The notes beneath the pieces are model-generated. The model had not been told where the DNA came from, searched no databases, and saw only the letters and a program-made list of their open reading frames with translations. From Desulfovibrio sp. (GTDB lineage: Bacteria > Desulfobacterota > Desulfovibrionia > Desulfovibrionales > Desulfovibrionaceae), in assembly GCA_031282465.1 (NCBI GenBank), contig JAITDR010000267.1, positions 1-19,826 on the forward strand: 19,826 nucleotides of DNA, in the 5' to 3' direction. Position 1 is the first letter of the stretch. Each line of letters opens with the position of its first letter. The position numbers and the translations under genes were made by a program. Shown piece after piece: positions 8,259 through 15,743 of this stretch.

Positions 8259-9242
8259 TTATTCCTCGCGCAGAGCTCTGTTCATCAGTTCCCGCGCCGA
8301 TGCCGGCGCAAGTTCCCCGTCCAGGATACGGCCGACCGCCTCGGCTATGGGCGTGTCCACCGCATGGAGCGCGGCCAGACGCAAAACCGCTTCGGTGGTC
8401 TTTATCCCTTCCGCCGTCACGGCGCCGCCCGCTTCCGCCGCATTTTCGCCTGCAGCGAGTTTCAGACCGACCCGACGGTTGCGTGAAAGGTCCCCTGTGC
8501 AGGTCAGCACCAGATCCCCGAGGCCTGACAGACCCATGAAGGTGGCGGCCCGCGCGCCCAGCGCCTCGCCCAGGCGGATCATCTCCGCGAGCCCGCGCGC
8601 AATCAGCGCGGCCCGCGCATTGTGCCCGAAGCCCAGGCCGTCGCAAATCCCGGCGGCAATGGCCATGACGTTCTTGACCGCCCCGCCGAGTTCGATGCCG
8701 GTCACGTCGGAGCCCGAATACACCCGGAAAAACCCGCAGGAAAAGACCTCGCGCAGGTGTTCCCGCACGACGGCGTCGGCGCTGCCGACGACCACGGCGG
8801 TGGGTTTTTCGCGCATGACTTCGGCGGCGAACGACGGTCCGGAGAGGACGGCGTACCGCCCGGCCTGCGCGGGCAGAACCTCCGTCGTCACTTCGGACAT
8901 GCGTTTAAGGGTGGAGGTTTCAATACCCTTGCTCACGCAGACCGGCACGGCGTCGTCGGGCACAAAAGGAGCGATGCTTCCCAAAAACGCACGCATGGTC
9001 TGGCAAGGCACGGCCGTGACGAGAATGTCGGTGCCTGCCAAGGCATCCGCAGGGGAAACGGAAGCGCGGAGCCGTCGGTCCAAAGGAAGGCCGGGGAAGT
9101 AACGCGGATTTTCATGCCGCTCGTTGACGGCGCACGCAAGAGCCGGATCGCGTACGAGCAGCGTTGTCGAAAACCCCTTGGCGGCCGCCAGTTCGGCCAG
9201 AGCCGTGCCCCAACTGCCTCCGCCCGCAACCGTAATCTTCAT
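8259..9242 (-). CDS. gpsA: NAD(P)-dependent glycerol-3-phosphate dehydrogenase
   Basis: This 327-aa cytoplasmic enzyme interconverts dihydroxyacetone phosphate and sn-glycerol 3-phosphate, supplying the backbone for phospholipids. The N-terminal Rossmann motif is MKITVAGGGSWGTALAELAA. The family blocks ILVTAVPCQTMRAFL, VCVSKGIE, VLSGPSFAAEV, ELGGAVKNVMAIAAGICDGLGFGHNARAALI and TFMGLSGLGDLVLTCTGDLSRNRR are all present, including the catalytic-site Lys of GAVKN. Length is normal. ATG 9240-9242 gives the usual MKIT start; ATG 9246-9248 (MRMKIT) two codons upstream is an equal alternative, since GGGGG lies just before it. The gene is convergent with the zinc-knuckle gene, only 22 bp apart, and downstream of the enhancer-binding protein gene with about 236 bp between. 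Confidence 0.95.
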   Translation of the reverse strand: MKITVAGGGSWGTALAELAAAKGFSTTLLVRDPALACAVNERHENPRYFPGLPLDRRLRASVSPADALAGTDILVTAVPCQTMRAFLGSIAPFVPDDAVPVCVSKGIETSTLKRMSEVTTEVLPAQAGRYAVLSGPSFAAEVMREKPTAVVVGSADAVVREHLREVFSCGFFRVYSGSDVTGIELGGAVKNVMAIAAGICDGLGFGHNARAALIARGLAEMIRLGEALGARAATFMGLSGLGDLVLTCTGDLSRNRRVGLKLAAGENAAEAGGAVTAEGIKTTEAVLRLAALHAVDTPIAEAVGRILDGELAPASARELMNRALREE

Positions 9243-9411
9243 CCGCATGCCCCCGCGCCGCAGTCCGAAGGCGGGACCGGACGCCGCGGGCGACCGTGTA
9301 CGGCAAGCATCATCCGTTTTCGTCCGCGCCGGCACCGGCCGATCCGGTTCAACCCCCGCATGCCGCCCTCTGCAGCAATCGTCATTTGCGTTCCACCTGC
9401 GCCTGCGCGCA

Positions 9412-9511
9412 GCGGCGTTTGCGCTCTTTCATGCGCCGTCGGCGTGCCTGCTGCGTTTCATGCGGCGTTTGCGCTCTTTCATGCACCGTCGACGTGCCTG
9501 CTGAGTTTCAT
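9412..9511. repeat. 50-bp tandem duplication at the 3' end of the sigma54 activator gene
   Basis: Copies 9412-9461 and 9462-9511 match at 47 of 50 positions. The copy at 9462-9511 contains the stop codon and last codons of the activator gene; the other lies just past the stop. The coding copy is probably the original, with the second left as downstream spacer. Confidence 0.85.
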
Positions 9512-10939
9512 GCCGAAACGCAGCATCCTGTTGATGAGCGTGGTGCGGTGTACGCCGAGCAATGCCGCCGCCTTGCTCACGTTGCCTCCGCATGCGTCGA
9601 GAGCGCGGAGAATTTCCTCTTTCCGACCGCGTTCTTTGCCGCCCGATGACGAGCGGGGCGCGCCGCCGGGCTCCTCTCCGCGCGCATACTGCGCCGCAGA
9701 GGCAAAATCCGTTGCAGGCGCGGTATCCCGTATCGGCGGCCGCGCGCGGAAATGCTCCGGCATATGCTCAAGGCCGATGCGGCCGCCCCCGCTCATCACG
9801 GCGCCGTACTCCAACATGTTGCGCAACTCCCGGACATTGCCCGGCCAGCGATAGCCGGCAAAAAGCTCCTCAAGCGCCGCGTCGACGCTCAACGCGCCGT
9901 AACTTCCCGCCGTCTGTATGATTTTGAGGCAATGCCGCACCAACAATGAAATATCCTCAGTCCTTCCGCGCAACGGCGGAAGATGGACGGGCACGACATT
10001 GATGCGGAACGCCAGATCTTCTCTGAACAGCCCTTTTTCAATCAATCCCGACAAGTCTTTGTTGGTGGCGGAGACAATACGCGCGTTCACCTTCTGCCCC
10101 TTGTCGCTGCCCACGCGGTGAATGACCCCCGTTTCCAGGACCCGCAACAGCTTGACCTGCACGGTGAGCGGGATATCGCCGACCTCGTCCAGAAACAAGG
10201 TGCCGTTGTGCGCCGACGCAAAGCGTCCTTCCCTGTCCCTGAAAGCCCCCGTAAACGCTCCGCGCACATGGCCGAACAATTCGCTTTCCAACACCTGCTC
10301 ATTGAGCGCGGCGCAGTTGACTTCCACAAACGGGAAATCCCTGCGCGCACTCAGCCTGTGCAGCGCTTGCGCGGCGAGTTCCTTGCCCGTGCCGGACTCC
10401 CCCAAAAGAAGGACCGGAGCGTTGCTTTGCGCCGCCTGCTCAATCCTGCGGAAGACAGTCTGCATAGCGGCGGAAACGCCGATCATGCCCTCAAAACCCG
10501 AGACAGGCCGATACAGCTTTTCTACGCGCTGAATATAATCATCCCTTTTGACAAGCTCGCGGATGTCGGTCACCGTTTCCACAGAAAACACCGCTTCACT
10601 GCGGTCCGAGTCCGTCCTGCCTCCCGCCTCCGGCATGAGACGCGCGTTTTTCAGCACGGGGATTTCAACGCCGCTTTTGTGCCGTATACTGCAGCGCTTT
10701 CTCGTCACTTCCCCGTCGGAAAAGAGCTTGCACCAATCCGCGACCGCTCCTGTGCGCATTTCAACGCAAATATCACATTGGAAAACAGAGCAGGGGCGGC
10801 CCAGAAGCTCCTCCGCTGTATAGCCCGTCAACCCGCACAGCGCCCGATTCACTTCACAGATGCGCCCTTGCGCGTCCACCATGAACAGCCCGTCGCTGAC
10901 GGTGTTCAACACCCGATGCCAAAACTCGCCGTCCCGCAT
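9479..10939 (-). CDS. Sigma54-dependent enhancer-binding protein with cysteine-rich PAS domain
   Basis: This 486-aa cytoplasmic transcription activator has three parts. An N-terminal PAS domain (about 5-125; [31 protein letters not shown]) carries cysteines 28, 35, 50, 55, 58, 70 and 83. The AAA+ domain has Walker A GESGTGKE at 180-187, the sigma54-contact loop GAFTGA at 227-232 and Walker B LFLDEVGD at 248-255. A Fis-type helix-turn-helix lies at about 438-478 ([22 protein letters not shown]). It therefore opens sigma54 promoters, with a PAS rather than a phosphorylated receiver as input. ATG 10937-10939 has AGAGGA just upstream; longer starts would run into the inverted repeat at 10997. It is divergent from two sigma54 promoters with matching upstream elements, which are its likely targets. 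A redox or sulfur signal for the PAS cysteines is inferred. Confidence 0.95.
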   Translation of the reverse strand: MRDGEFWHRVLNTVSDGLFMVDAQGRICEVNRALCGLTGYTAEELLGRPCSVFQCDICVEMRTGAVADWCKLFSDGEVTRKRCSIRHKSGVEIPVLKNARLMPEAGGRTDSDRSEAVFSVETVTDIRELVKRDDYIQRVEKLYRPVSGFEGMIGVSAAMQTVFRRIEQAAQSNAPVLLLGESGTGKELAAQALHRLSARRDFPFVEVNCAALNEQVLESELFGHVRGAFTGAFRDREGRFASAHNGTLFLDEVGDIPLTVQVKLLRVLETGVIHRVGSDKGQKVNARIVSATNKDLSGLIEKGLFREDLAFRINVVPVHLPPLRGRTEDISLLVRHCLKIIQTAGSYGALSVDAALEELFAGYRWPGNVRELRNMLEYGAVMSGGGRIGLEHMPEHFRARPPIRDTAPATDFASAAQYARGEEPGGAPRSSSGGKERGRKEEILRALDACGGNVSKAAALLGVHRTTLINRMLRFGMKLSRHVDGA

Positions 10940-10996
10940 GTTTCCTCTGCCGCGCTCGGCGGCGTTTGAACACTTTCCGAGCTTATCGCGCCGTAT

Positions 10997-11016
10997 ATCG
11001 CTATACCTGTAGCGAT
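10997..11016. promoter_or_regulatory. Inverted-repeat upstream activating element 1
   Basis: The sequence ATCGCTATACCTGTAGCGAT has perfect 7-bp arms (ATCGCTA / TAGCGAT) around 6 bases. It lies between the divergent activator and polyferredoxin genes, centred 82.5 bp upstream of the GG of the sigma54 promoter at 11088-11103, or about -107 from the expected start. An 18/20 copy sits at the same distance from the second sigma54 promoter. It is most likely the binding site of the adjacent activator. It may also cover the activator's own promoter and allow autoregulation. Confidence 0.75.
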
Positions 11017-11087
11017 GCAAAGCGGCAACCCCTACGGCGCAGCAGATATAACATCGTGAATTAACAAATCTTTATAAATCGTCGGCA

Positions 11088-11103
11088 AGGCATACATTTT
11101 GCT
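11088..11103 (+). promoter_or_regulatory. Sigma54 promoter of the polyferredoxin gene
   Basis: AGGCATACATTTTGCT has GG at 11089-11090 and GC at 11101-11102 with 10 bases between. Expected start of transcription is near 11114, leaving a leader of about 55 nt. The AT-rich stretch 11058-11080 between it and the inverted repeat would favour bending or IHF binding. Confidence 0.85.
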
Positions 11104-11168
11104 GACGCGGGAAAATCACTGCACACCGGGTTTACGCAATGCGTTGCCCGACTCTTTTGGAGTCTTGT

Positions 11169-11957
11169 ATGGCCGGAAAGACAGCGATTGTCGGCAAAGG
11201 GTGCGTTGCCTGCGGCGAGTGTGCGCGGCTTTGTCCCTCGGGAGCCGTGCGGGTGGCGGACGGGCTGTCCGCCCGCGTGGAGGAAAGCCTGTGCCTGGGT
11301 TGCGGACTGTGCGCAAAGAATTGTCCGACCGGGGCAGCGCGTCTGGAAAAACGTGAAGGACACGACTTGCCGCCGGTACGGCGCACTCGGGTGATCCGTC
11401 GCCGCCTGACAGAGTATTTATGGATCGGAGAATTTTTCTTCGTCATTTCAGGATTTTGCAACATCATCTTTGCCTGGCTCGGGCTCATCTTTCTTTTTGC
11501 CCCGCTCGGCATCGCCCTGTTCGGCGGCGGCAAAGCATACTGCAACCGCTGGTGCGGCAGGGGGCAGCTTTTCGCTCTCCTGGGAAAGGCCGGGTTTTCC
11601 CGCCGGAGTTTACCTCCCGCCTTTCTGCGTTCCCCCTATTTTCGCTACGGTTTCCTGGTCTTTTTTCTCACCATGTTCGGCGTCATGCTGCACGGCACCG
11701 CGCAGGTTTTTTCCGGCGCCCCGCCGGACGCTGCCGTTACCTTTCTATGGACGTTCAGGCTGCCGTGGGATTGGGCGGATGTTTCCGCTTTTCCTCCCGG
11801 AGCCGTGCAGTTCGCCTTCGGCTTTTACGGCATCATGATAACGTCGGAATTTCTCGGGCTGGCGGTCATGGCGGCTTTCCGCCCGCGCTCCTGGTGCGCG
11901 TTCTGCCCCATGGGCACAATGACCCGCGACATCAGCAGGCTGACGATGCGCCGCTGA
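11169..11957 (+). CDS. NapH-like membrane polyferredoxin
   Basis: This 262-aa protein begins with two ferredoxin motifs: Cys12, 15, 18, 22 (GCVACGECARLCP) and Cys42, 45, 48, 52 (LCLGCGLCAKNCP). Several membrane helices follow (about 85-120, 158-178 and 213-238). Two further Fer4_5-type cysteine pairs lie at membrane edges: Cys125/Cys129 (YCNRWCGRGQLF) and Cys243/Cys246 (SWCAFCPMG). This is the NapH/NosR/CcoG style of electron-carrying membrane protein, except that the ferredoxin part is N-terminal and the first pair has Gly instead of Pro after the second Cys. The ATG at 11169 has GGAG 7 bases upstream. It is read from its own sigma54 promoter, ahead of the reductase operon. A role in moving electrons to or from that complex, or in maturing or maintaining it, is inferred. 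Confidence 0.88.
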   Translation: MAGKTAIVGKGCVACGECARLCPSGAVRVADGLSARVEESLCLGCGLCAKNCPTGAARLEKREGHDLPPVRRTRVIRRRLTEYLWIGEFFFVISGFCNIIFAWLGLIFLFAPLGIALFGGGKAYCNRWCGRGQLFALLGKAGFSRRSLPPAFLRSPYFRYGFLVFFLTMFGVMLHGTAQVFSGAPPDAAVTFLWTFRLPWDWADVSAFPPGAVQFAFGFYGIMITSEFLGLAVMAAFRPRSWCAFCPMGTMTRDISRLTMRR

Positions 11958-11973
11958 GGCTGTCGCATCGACT

Positions 11974-11993
11974 ATCGCGATACCTGTAGCGAA
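11974..11993. promoter_or_regulatory. Inverted-repeat upstream activating element 2
   Basis: ATCGCGATACCTGTAGCGAA matches element 1 at 18 of 20 positions, keeping the core ATACCTGTAGCGA exactly. It begins 16 bp after the polyferredoxin stop and is centred 82.5 bp upstream of the GG of the second sigma54 promoter, the same distance as element 1 to its promoter. Likely bound by the activator encoded at 9479-10939. Confidence 0.75.
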
Positions 11994-12064
11994 ACAAGGC
12001 CGCCGCTGCTCACCGGCTCATCAGCAACATTACAGAATTATTTATTATTTTCTCAGTATCTGCA

Positions 12065-12080
12065 AGGCACGCATTTTGCT
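12065..12080 (+). promoter_or_regulatory. Sigma54 promoter of the reductase operon
   Basis: AGGCACGCATTTTGCT has GG at 12066-12067 and GC at 12078-12079 with 10 bases between. It differs from the polyferredoxin promoter at only two positions, and the sequence just downstream (GGGAAAA then ATCAC) is also shared. Expected transcription start is near 12091. Confidence 0.85.
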
Positions 12081-12286
12081 GAAGGGAAAACATCACAGTA
12101 TGTCGCTCACGCTGTTATCCGCAGCACATGCTTATGTGATCCGGGCTATAGTCGGACGCAAAACGCTGAAGGCATATTTTGTCAAGGCGCGGGCACATGC
12201 TTATGCTGTCTGTTCAATCGCCGGATTCTTGCCCGGTTTACAGGCGCAGTCTACAAACAGTAATAACGATAAGGAGGGTTTTCACA
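12081..12286 (+). other. Long leader of the cytochrome c-reductase operon
   Basis: About 195 nt lie between the expected transcription start and the cytochrome ATG. The leader holds two copies of GCACATGCTTATG (12124-12136 and 12193-12205). The first copy is part of a small hairpin (CACAT-GCTT-ATGTG, 12125-12138). A degenerate sigma54-like AAGGCATATTTTGTC lies at 12169-12183. The leader ends with a strong AAGGAGG ribosome-binding site. No convincing coding sequence was seen. It may contain a regulatory structure, or simply promoter-duplication debris. Confidence 0.45.
12124..12205 (+). repeat. 13-bp direct repeats in the operon leader
   Basis: GCACATGCTTATG occurs at 12124-12136 and 12193-12205, 69 bp apart. 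Only the first copy continues into TG to complete a 5-bp stem. Function is unknown. Confidence 0.55.
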
Positions 12287-12604
12287 ATGCGCCGTGCGGT
12301 ACTTATTTCACTCTGTCTATTGTGTTGCATTCTGCTTGCCGACTTGAGCTTTGCCGTCGAGGGCAATACCCGCAAGGGCAAATTCCTTTACCGTAAAAAT
12401 TGTCGGTCCTGCCACGGGGTTTCGGCATCCGACCTGAGTCCCCTTTCAAAAACGCAGGCTGCATGGAAGGCCGCCGCGGCCTCTCACGAAAGTATCCCCT
12501 GTGTCAAAGACTGGCCGCAACTGAGCGCGGGTGATCGCGCGGATATTTTTTCCTATCTGTATGCCTTTGCCGCGGACTCGCCGACGCCGGCCAAATGTGA
12601 CTGA
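12287..12604 (+). CDS. Periplasmic monoheme cytochrome c lacking a methionine ligand
   Basis: This 105-aa precursor has a signal peptide (residues 1-23, hydrophobic core LISLCLLCCILLADL, cleavage after SFA). One heme c site follows: Cys39-Arg-Ser-Cys42-His43. Apart from the initiator there is no Met, so the usual His/Met ligation is impossible. His67 (ASHESIP) and Cys72 are the obvious candidates for the sixth ligand, or the heme is five-coordinate. Cys72 and the penultimate Cys104 could instead form a disulfide. The pattern YRKNCRSCHG...LSPLSKTQAAWK...SPTPAKC is of a type I recognise from Desulfovibrio-like cytochromes. ATG 12287 is set by AAGGAGG 9 bases upstream. It is the first gene of the operon, 23 bp before the molybdoenzyme gene, and is probably its soluble periplasmic electron partner. 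Confidence 0.93.
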   Translation: MRRAVLISLCLLCCILLADLSFAVEGNTRKGKFLYRKNCRSCHGVSASDLSPLSKTQAAWKAAAASHESIPCVKDWPQLSAGDRADIFSYLYAFAADSPTPAKCD

Positions 12605-12627
12605 CCCGCAACGAAGGGGGAGCCGTC

Positions 12628-14847
12628 ATGTCGGCAAAACATCACCGCCTTTCCCGAAGGGCTTTTCTCAAAAGCGCCGCTGCAACCGGGATCGCTGCCG
12701 TTGCCGCGGAGGTTCACGCGCGGGGTAAGGATGCCCCGATTCCGGACGCGTCAGAAGTCACCGATCCGAAAGCTTATGAAAATGTCTTCACCGCGTGCGA
12801 CATGTGTTTCAACAGATGCGCGGTTATTGCCCGCGTGAACGGCGAGGGGCAAGACAGGAAAATCCTGAAGCTCGACCCGAACCCGAAATGCTCCAAGTCG
12901 CGCGGCATGCTCTGCGCCAGGGGAAACGCCGGAGTCGCTCTGATCAACAGCCCGGACAGGCTGACCCGCCCTTTGCTCAGGACCGGGCCGCGGGGCGGGA
13001 ACCTGTGGCGGCCCATAAGCTGGGAGGAAGCCTTGGATCGCACGGCGCAGGCCATGCGTGAAATCGGAGCCCGATACTCACGGTGCGGCATGTTGTTCAC
13101 GGCCGGAGCCGACACGCAGAGCCGCTTCGTCCATCGCTTTGCCGAGGCATACGGCTCTTTCAACATTACCTCGCATGAGTCGCTTTGCCTGTTGAGCGTC
13201 AACCGGGCCTTCATGGACACCTTTGGAGAAGTGCCCCAAGTCGACCTTCTGCATTGCGACCATATCGTCATGCTTGGGGCGAACCGTTTCGAATCCCTGG
13301 TCATGCCGGATTCGGCGGATTTGATGCAGGCGGTCCGCAGGGGAGCAAAACTCGTCGTCCTGGATCCGCGCTGTACCAAAACGGCTGAAGCGGCCGCTGA
13401 GTGGCATGCGATCCGGCCCGGCACCGATCTTGCGTTTCTGCTGGCGCTGTGCAGAGTTATTCTGGAAGAAGACCTGTACGACCGTGCATGGATAGAAAGC
13501 AACACGCACGGTCTTGAAGCCCTGCGGGCGCATGTGGCCTCCTGCACCCCGGCATGGGCGGAACAGGAAACCGGCATCAAGGCAGCGCATATCGTGCGCG
13601 CAGCACGCGAATTGGCGGCGGCGGCGCCGCGGGCCGTGGTCTACCCAGGCAGACGCAGTTCGGACTATGAGGATTCCACACAGATCCGGCGCGGCTTTGC
13701 CGTCGTCAATGCGCTGTTGGCCAACTTCGACCGGCCGGGGGGCCTGATGTCCACGCCGGCGGTCAAGCTGCGGGATATCCCCTTCGAAGCTCCCTGGTTC
13801 GACGATAATCCCGCAGACCGCGTGGACGCCGGACGCGTGCCGCTGTTGTTCAACGACGAAGGTTCCTTTGTGCTGACCCGCGATGCCGTGCTGTCCGGGC
13901 AACCCTATCCCGTGAAAGGGTGGTTCATATACAAGACCAACCCAATGGGCACGGCCCCGGACAGGGAAAAAACCGCGGCCATGATGCGGAGCCTGGACTT
14001 TATCGTCAGCGTGGACATCATGATGAGCGATACCGCGTTTATGAGCGACATCGTGCTGCCCGCGCCCTGTTATCTTGAACGGGACGATCCGCTCTTTGTG
14101 CTTCAAGGCGGTCCGGCCGGACCGTGCATCCTCACCCGCAACCGGGTTGTGCCGCCCCCCGGCGAATGCAGGCCTGTTTTCGACGTGGTCAAGGCCCTTG
14201 CCGGGAAACTGGACATAGGCAACGCCTTTGATTTTACGTTGCACGAATTGAGAGAACGCCAACTCGAGTCATTCCCCGGACTCAAGACGACGCTGGAAGA
14301 GGACGGCGTGTTCGAACCGAGTCCTGCTCTGTACGGCCTGAAAAAAGGTCGGCCGTACAAAACGCCGAGCGGCCGCATTGAATTGTACAGCACGCTCTAC
14401 CAACAGAAAGGGCTTGACCCTCTGCCGGTTTATACTCCCCCGGCCGCAGTGCCCGCGGACAGTTTCGTTCTTGTTGCCGGGCGCACGGCGTGCATCACGC
14501 AGACGCAGTCCCAAAACAACCGTCTGCTGGCCGAATTTGCCGGGACGAACACGCTGTGGATACACCCGGCGGCGGCGGCGCGCCTGGGCATCGGCAACGG
14601 CGACGAGGTGACCGTGCGCAGTTCGGTGGGGACGGAACATCTGCGGGCGGAACTGACTAAGGGCATCAGGCCGGACACCGTCTACATGCACAGCGGCTTC
14701 GGGGCGCTTGCATCGGGTCCGGGCCTTGCCGCGGGGACCGGCGCGAGTATCGCGGCCCTTTTCGAGAGCGCGTACGACGCCCTGTGCGGCAACGCGGCCC
14801 TGCATACAACCCGTGTGACGGTGCAACGCAGGGAGGGAGCCGCATGA
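12628..14847 (+). CDS. Molybdopterin oxidoreductase, PhsA/PsrA type catalytic subunit
   Basis: This 739-aa protein carries a Tat signal (SRRAFLKSAAATG, residues 9-21), so it is exported folded with its cofactor. Cys57-X2-Cys60-X3-Cys64-X31-Cys96 binds the N-terminal [4Fe-4S] cluster. The segment ITSHESLCLLSVNRAF places Cys187 where Mo (or W) is bound in thiosulfate and polysulfide reductases. The C-terminal domain (TPSGRIELYS, then LVAGRTACITQTQSQNNRLL) is the usual pterin-dinucleotide-binding part. Length is close to PhsA/PsrA and well below tetrathionate reductase. With Cys rather than SeCys, and no formate dehydrogenase active-site motif, it is unlikely to be a formate dehydrogenase despite its FDH-like partners. 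A sulfur-compound substrate is favoured by the rhodanese gene of the same operon; substrate and direction are not proven. GGGGGAG precedes the ATG. Its stop overlaps the next start (ATGA). Confidence 0.92.
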   Translation: MSAKHHRLSRRAFLKSAAATGIAAVAAEVHARGKDAPIPDASEVTDPKAYENVFTACDMCFNRCAVIARVNGEGQDRKILKLDPNPKCSKSRGMLCARGNAGVALINSPDRLTRPLLRTGPRGGNLWRPISWEEALDRTAQAMREIGARYSRCGMLFTAGADTQSRFVHRFAEAYGSFNITSHESLCLLSVNRAFMDTFGEVPQVDLLHCDHIVMLGANRFESLVMPDSADLMQAVRRGAKLVVLDPRCTKTAEAAAEWHAIRPGTDLAFLLALCRVILEEDLYDRAWIESNTHGLEALRAHVASCTPAWAEQETGIKAAHIVRAARELAAAAPRAVVYPGRRSSDYEDSTQIRRGFAVVNALLANFDRPGGLMSTPAVKLRDIPFEAPWFDDNPADRVDAGRVPLLFNDEGSFVLTRDAVLSGQPYPVKGWFIYKTNPMGTAPDREKTAAMMRSLDFIVSVDIMMSDTAFMSDIVLPAPCYLERDDPLFVLQGGPAGPCILTRNRVVPPPGECRPVFDVVKALAGKLDIGNAFDFTLHELRERQLESFPGLKTTLEEDGVFEPSPALYGLKKGRPYKTPSGRIELYSTLYQQKGLDPLPVYTPPAAVPADSFVLVAGRTACITQTQSQNNRLLAEFAGTNTLWIHPAAAARLGIGNGDEVTVRSSVGTEHLRAELTKGIRPDTVYMHSGFGALASGPGLAAGTGASIAALFESAYDALCGNAALHTTRVTVQRREGAA

Positions 14848-15743
14848 ACTCCGGCAAATCGCTGCCCGAAACGCGCTCCGTTTCGGGGATGGTTATTGAT
14901 GCGTCCCGCTGCATAGACTGCAAGGCATGTCTTGTGTCGTGCAAGGTTGCGAACGGCGTGCCCGCGGGACAGTCGCGCAATTGGATAAAAACGGAAAATC
15001 CGGGCCTTGACGCCCTGACGAGCGGCTTCGTCAAACCGCGCGTTCGCTACCAGCCGGGCGGCTGCATGCAATGCGCGGACGCGCCTTGTCTCAATGCCTG
15101 TCCCACAGGAGCTACCTACAGGACTCCCGAAGACGGCGTCATCCATGTCGACAAAGGGCTGTGCATAGGCTGCGGCAACTGCATACAGGCCTGCCCGTAC
15201 GGCGCCCGTTTCCGGCACGCCCGACAAAACGTCGCGGACAAATGCGACTTCTGCGCCCCGCGCCGGGCGCGGGGGCTGATGCCCGCCTGTGTGGACACCT
15301 GCATTACCAAGGCCCGCACCTTCGGGCCGCTGGATGCGGCAACGCGGGCAGCCGCAAAACGCTTTGCAGAGGAAGGCGCTCCGCCCGTGACCAAACTGGT
15401 GCGCATCGAACCGCCGGCATACGAGACAGGACCGAAGTTGCTGTATGTCAACGACACCGCCCCGCGCAACTGGCCCGCGTACCCGGAACAACCCCTCCCC
15501 GTGCGGATTATGACAGGCCCGCCGGGTAGAATGCTCTTTGCCGCATCGGGAGCTTCCCTTTTCGCCGTGCTGCTCATGGGCATCACGCAGTTTCGGGAAC
15601 GCCGGATGCACCCGCATTCCGCATCGGAACAACACACGGACAGGAACGCATCCGGGCTGTGCCCGGAGCAATCCGAGGACGGAGCGGAGCGCCGTGATTC
15701 AGGCCTGCGGCCGAAAACAGGCCGAAAAGGAGAAACGCCGTGA
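14844..15743 (+). CDS. Four-cluster ferredoxin subunit with C-terminal membrane anchor
   Basis: This 299-aa electron-transfer subunit has sixteen cysteines in four groups: 23/26/29/33, 74/77/82/86, 107/110/113/117 and 134/137/149/153. They fit four [4Fe-4S] clusters forming a wire, as in the DmsB/PhsB/FdnH family. It differs from PhsB/PsrB by a C-terminal membrane helix at about 229-249 (LFAASGASLFAVLLMGIT), the FdnH/HybA arrangement, followed by a polar tail of about 45 residues. It has no signal peptide of its own and should be carried out with the Tat-exported catalytic subunit. ATG 14844 overlaps the upstream stop by 4 bases and has GGAGG 6-7 bases upstream. It would pass electrons between the molybdoenzyme and cytochrome b. 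Confidence 0.93.
   Translation: MNSGKSLPETRSVSGMVIDASRCIDCKACLVSCKVANGVPAGQSRNWIKTENPGLDALTSGFVKPRVRYQPGGCMQCADAPCLNACPTGATYRTPEDGVIHVDKGLCIGCGNCIQACPYGARFRHARQNVADKCDFCAPRRARGLMPACVDTCITKARTFGPLDAATRAAAKRFAEEGAPPVTKLVRIEPPAYETGPKLLYVNDTAPRNWPAYPEQPLPVRIMTGPPGRMLFAASGASLFAVLLMGITQFRERRMHPHSASEQHTDRNASGLCPEQSEDGAERRDSGLRPKTGRKGETP

Noticed and set aside
10940..11060. Sigma70 promoter for the activator gene on the minus strand
   Set aside because: Several poor -35/-10 pairs can be drawn, including one overlapping the inverted repeat, but none matches well enough to report as a feature.
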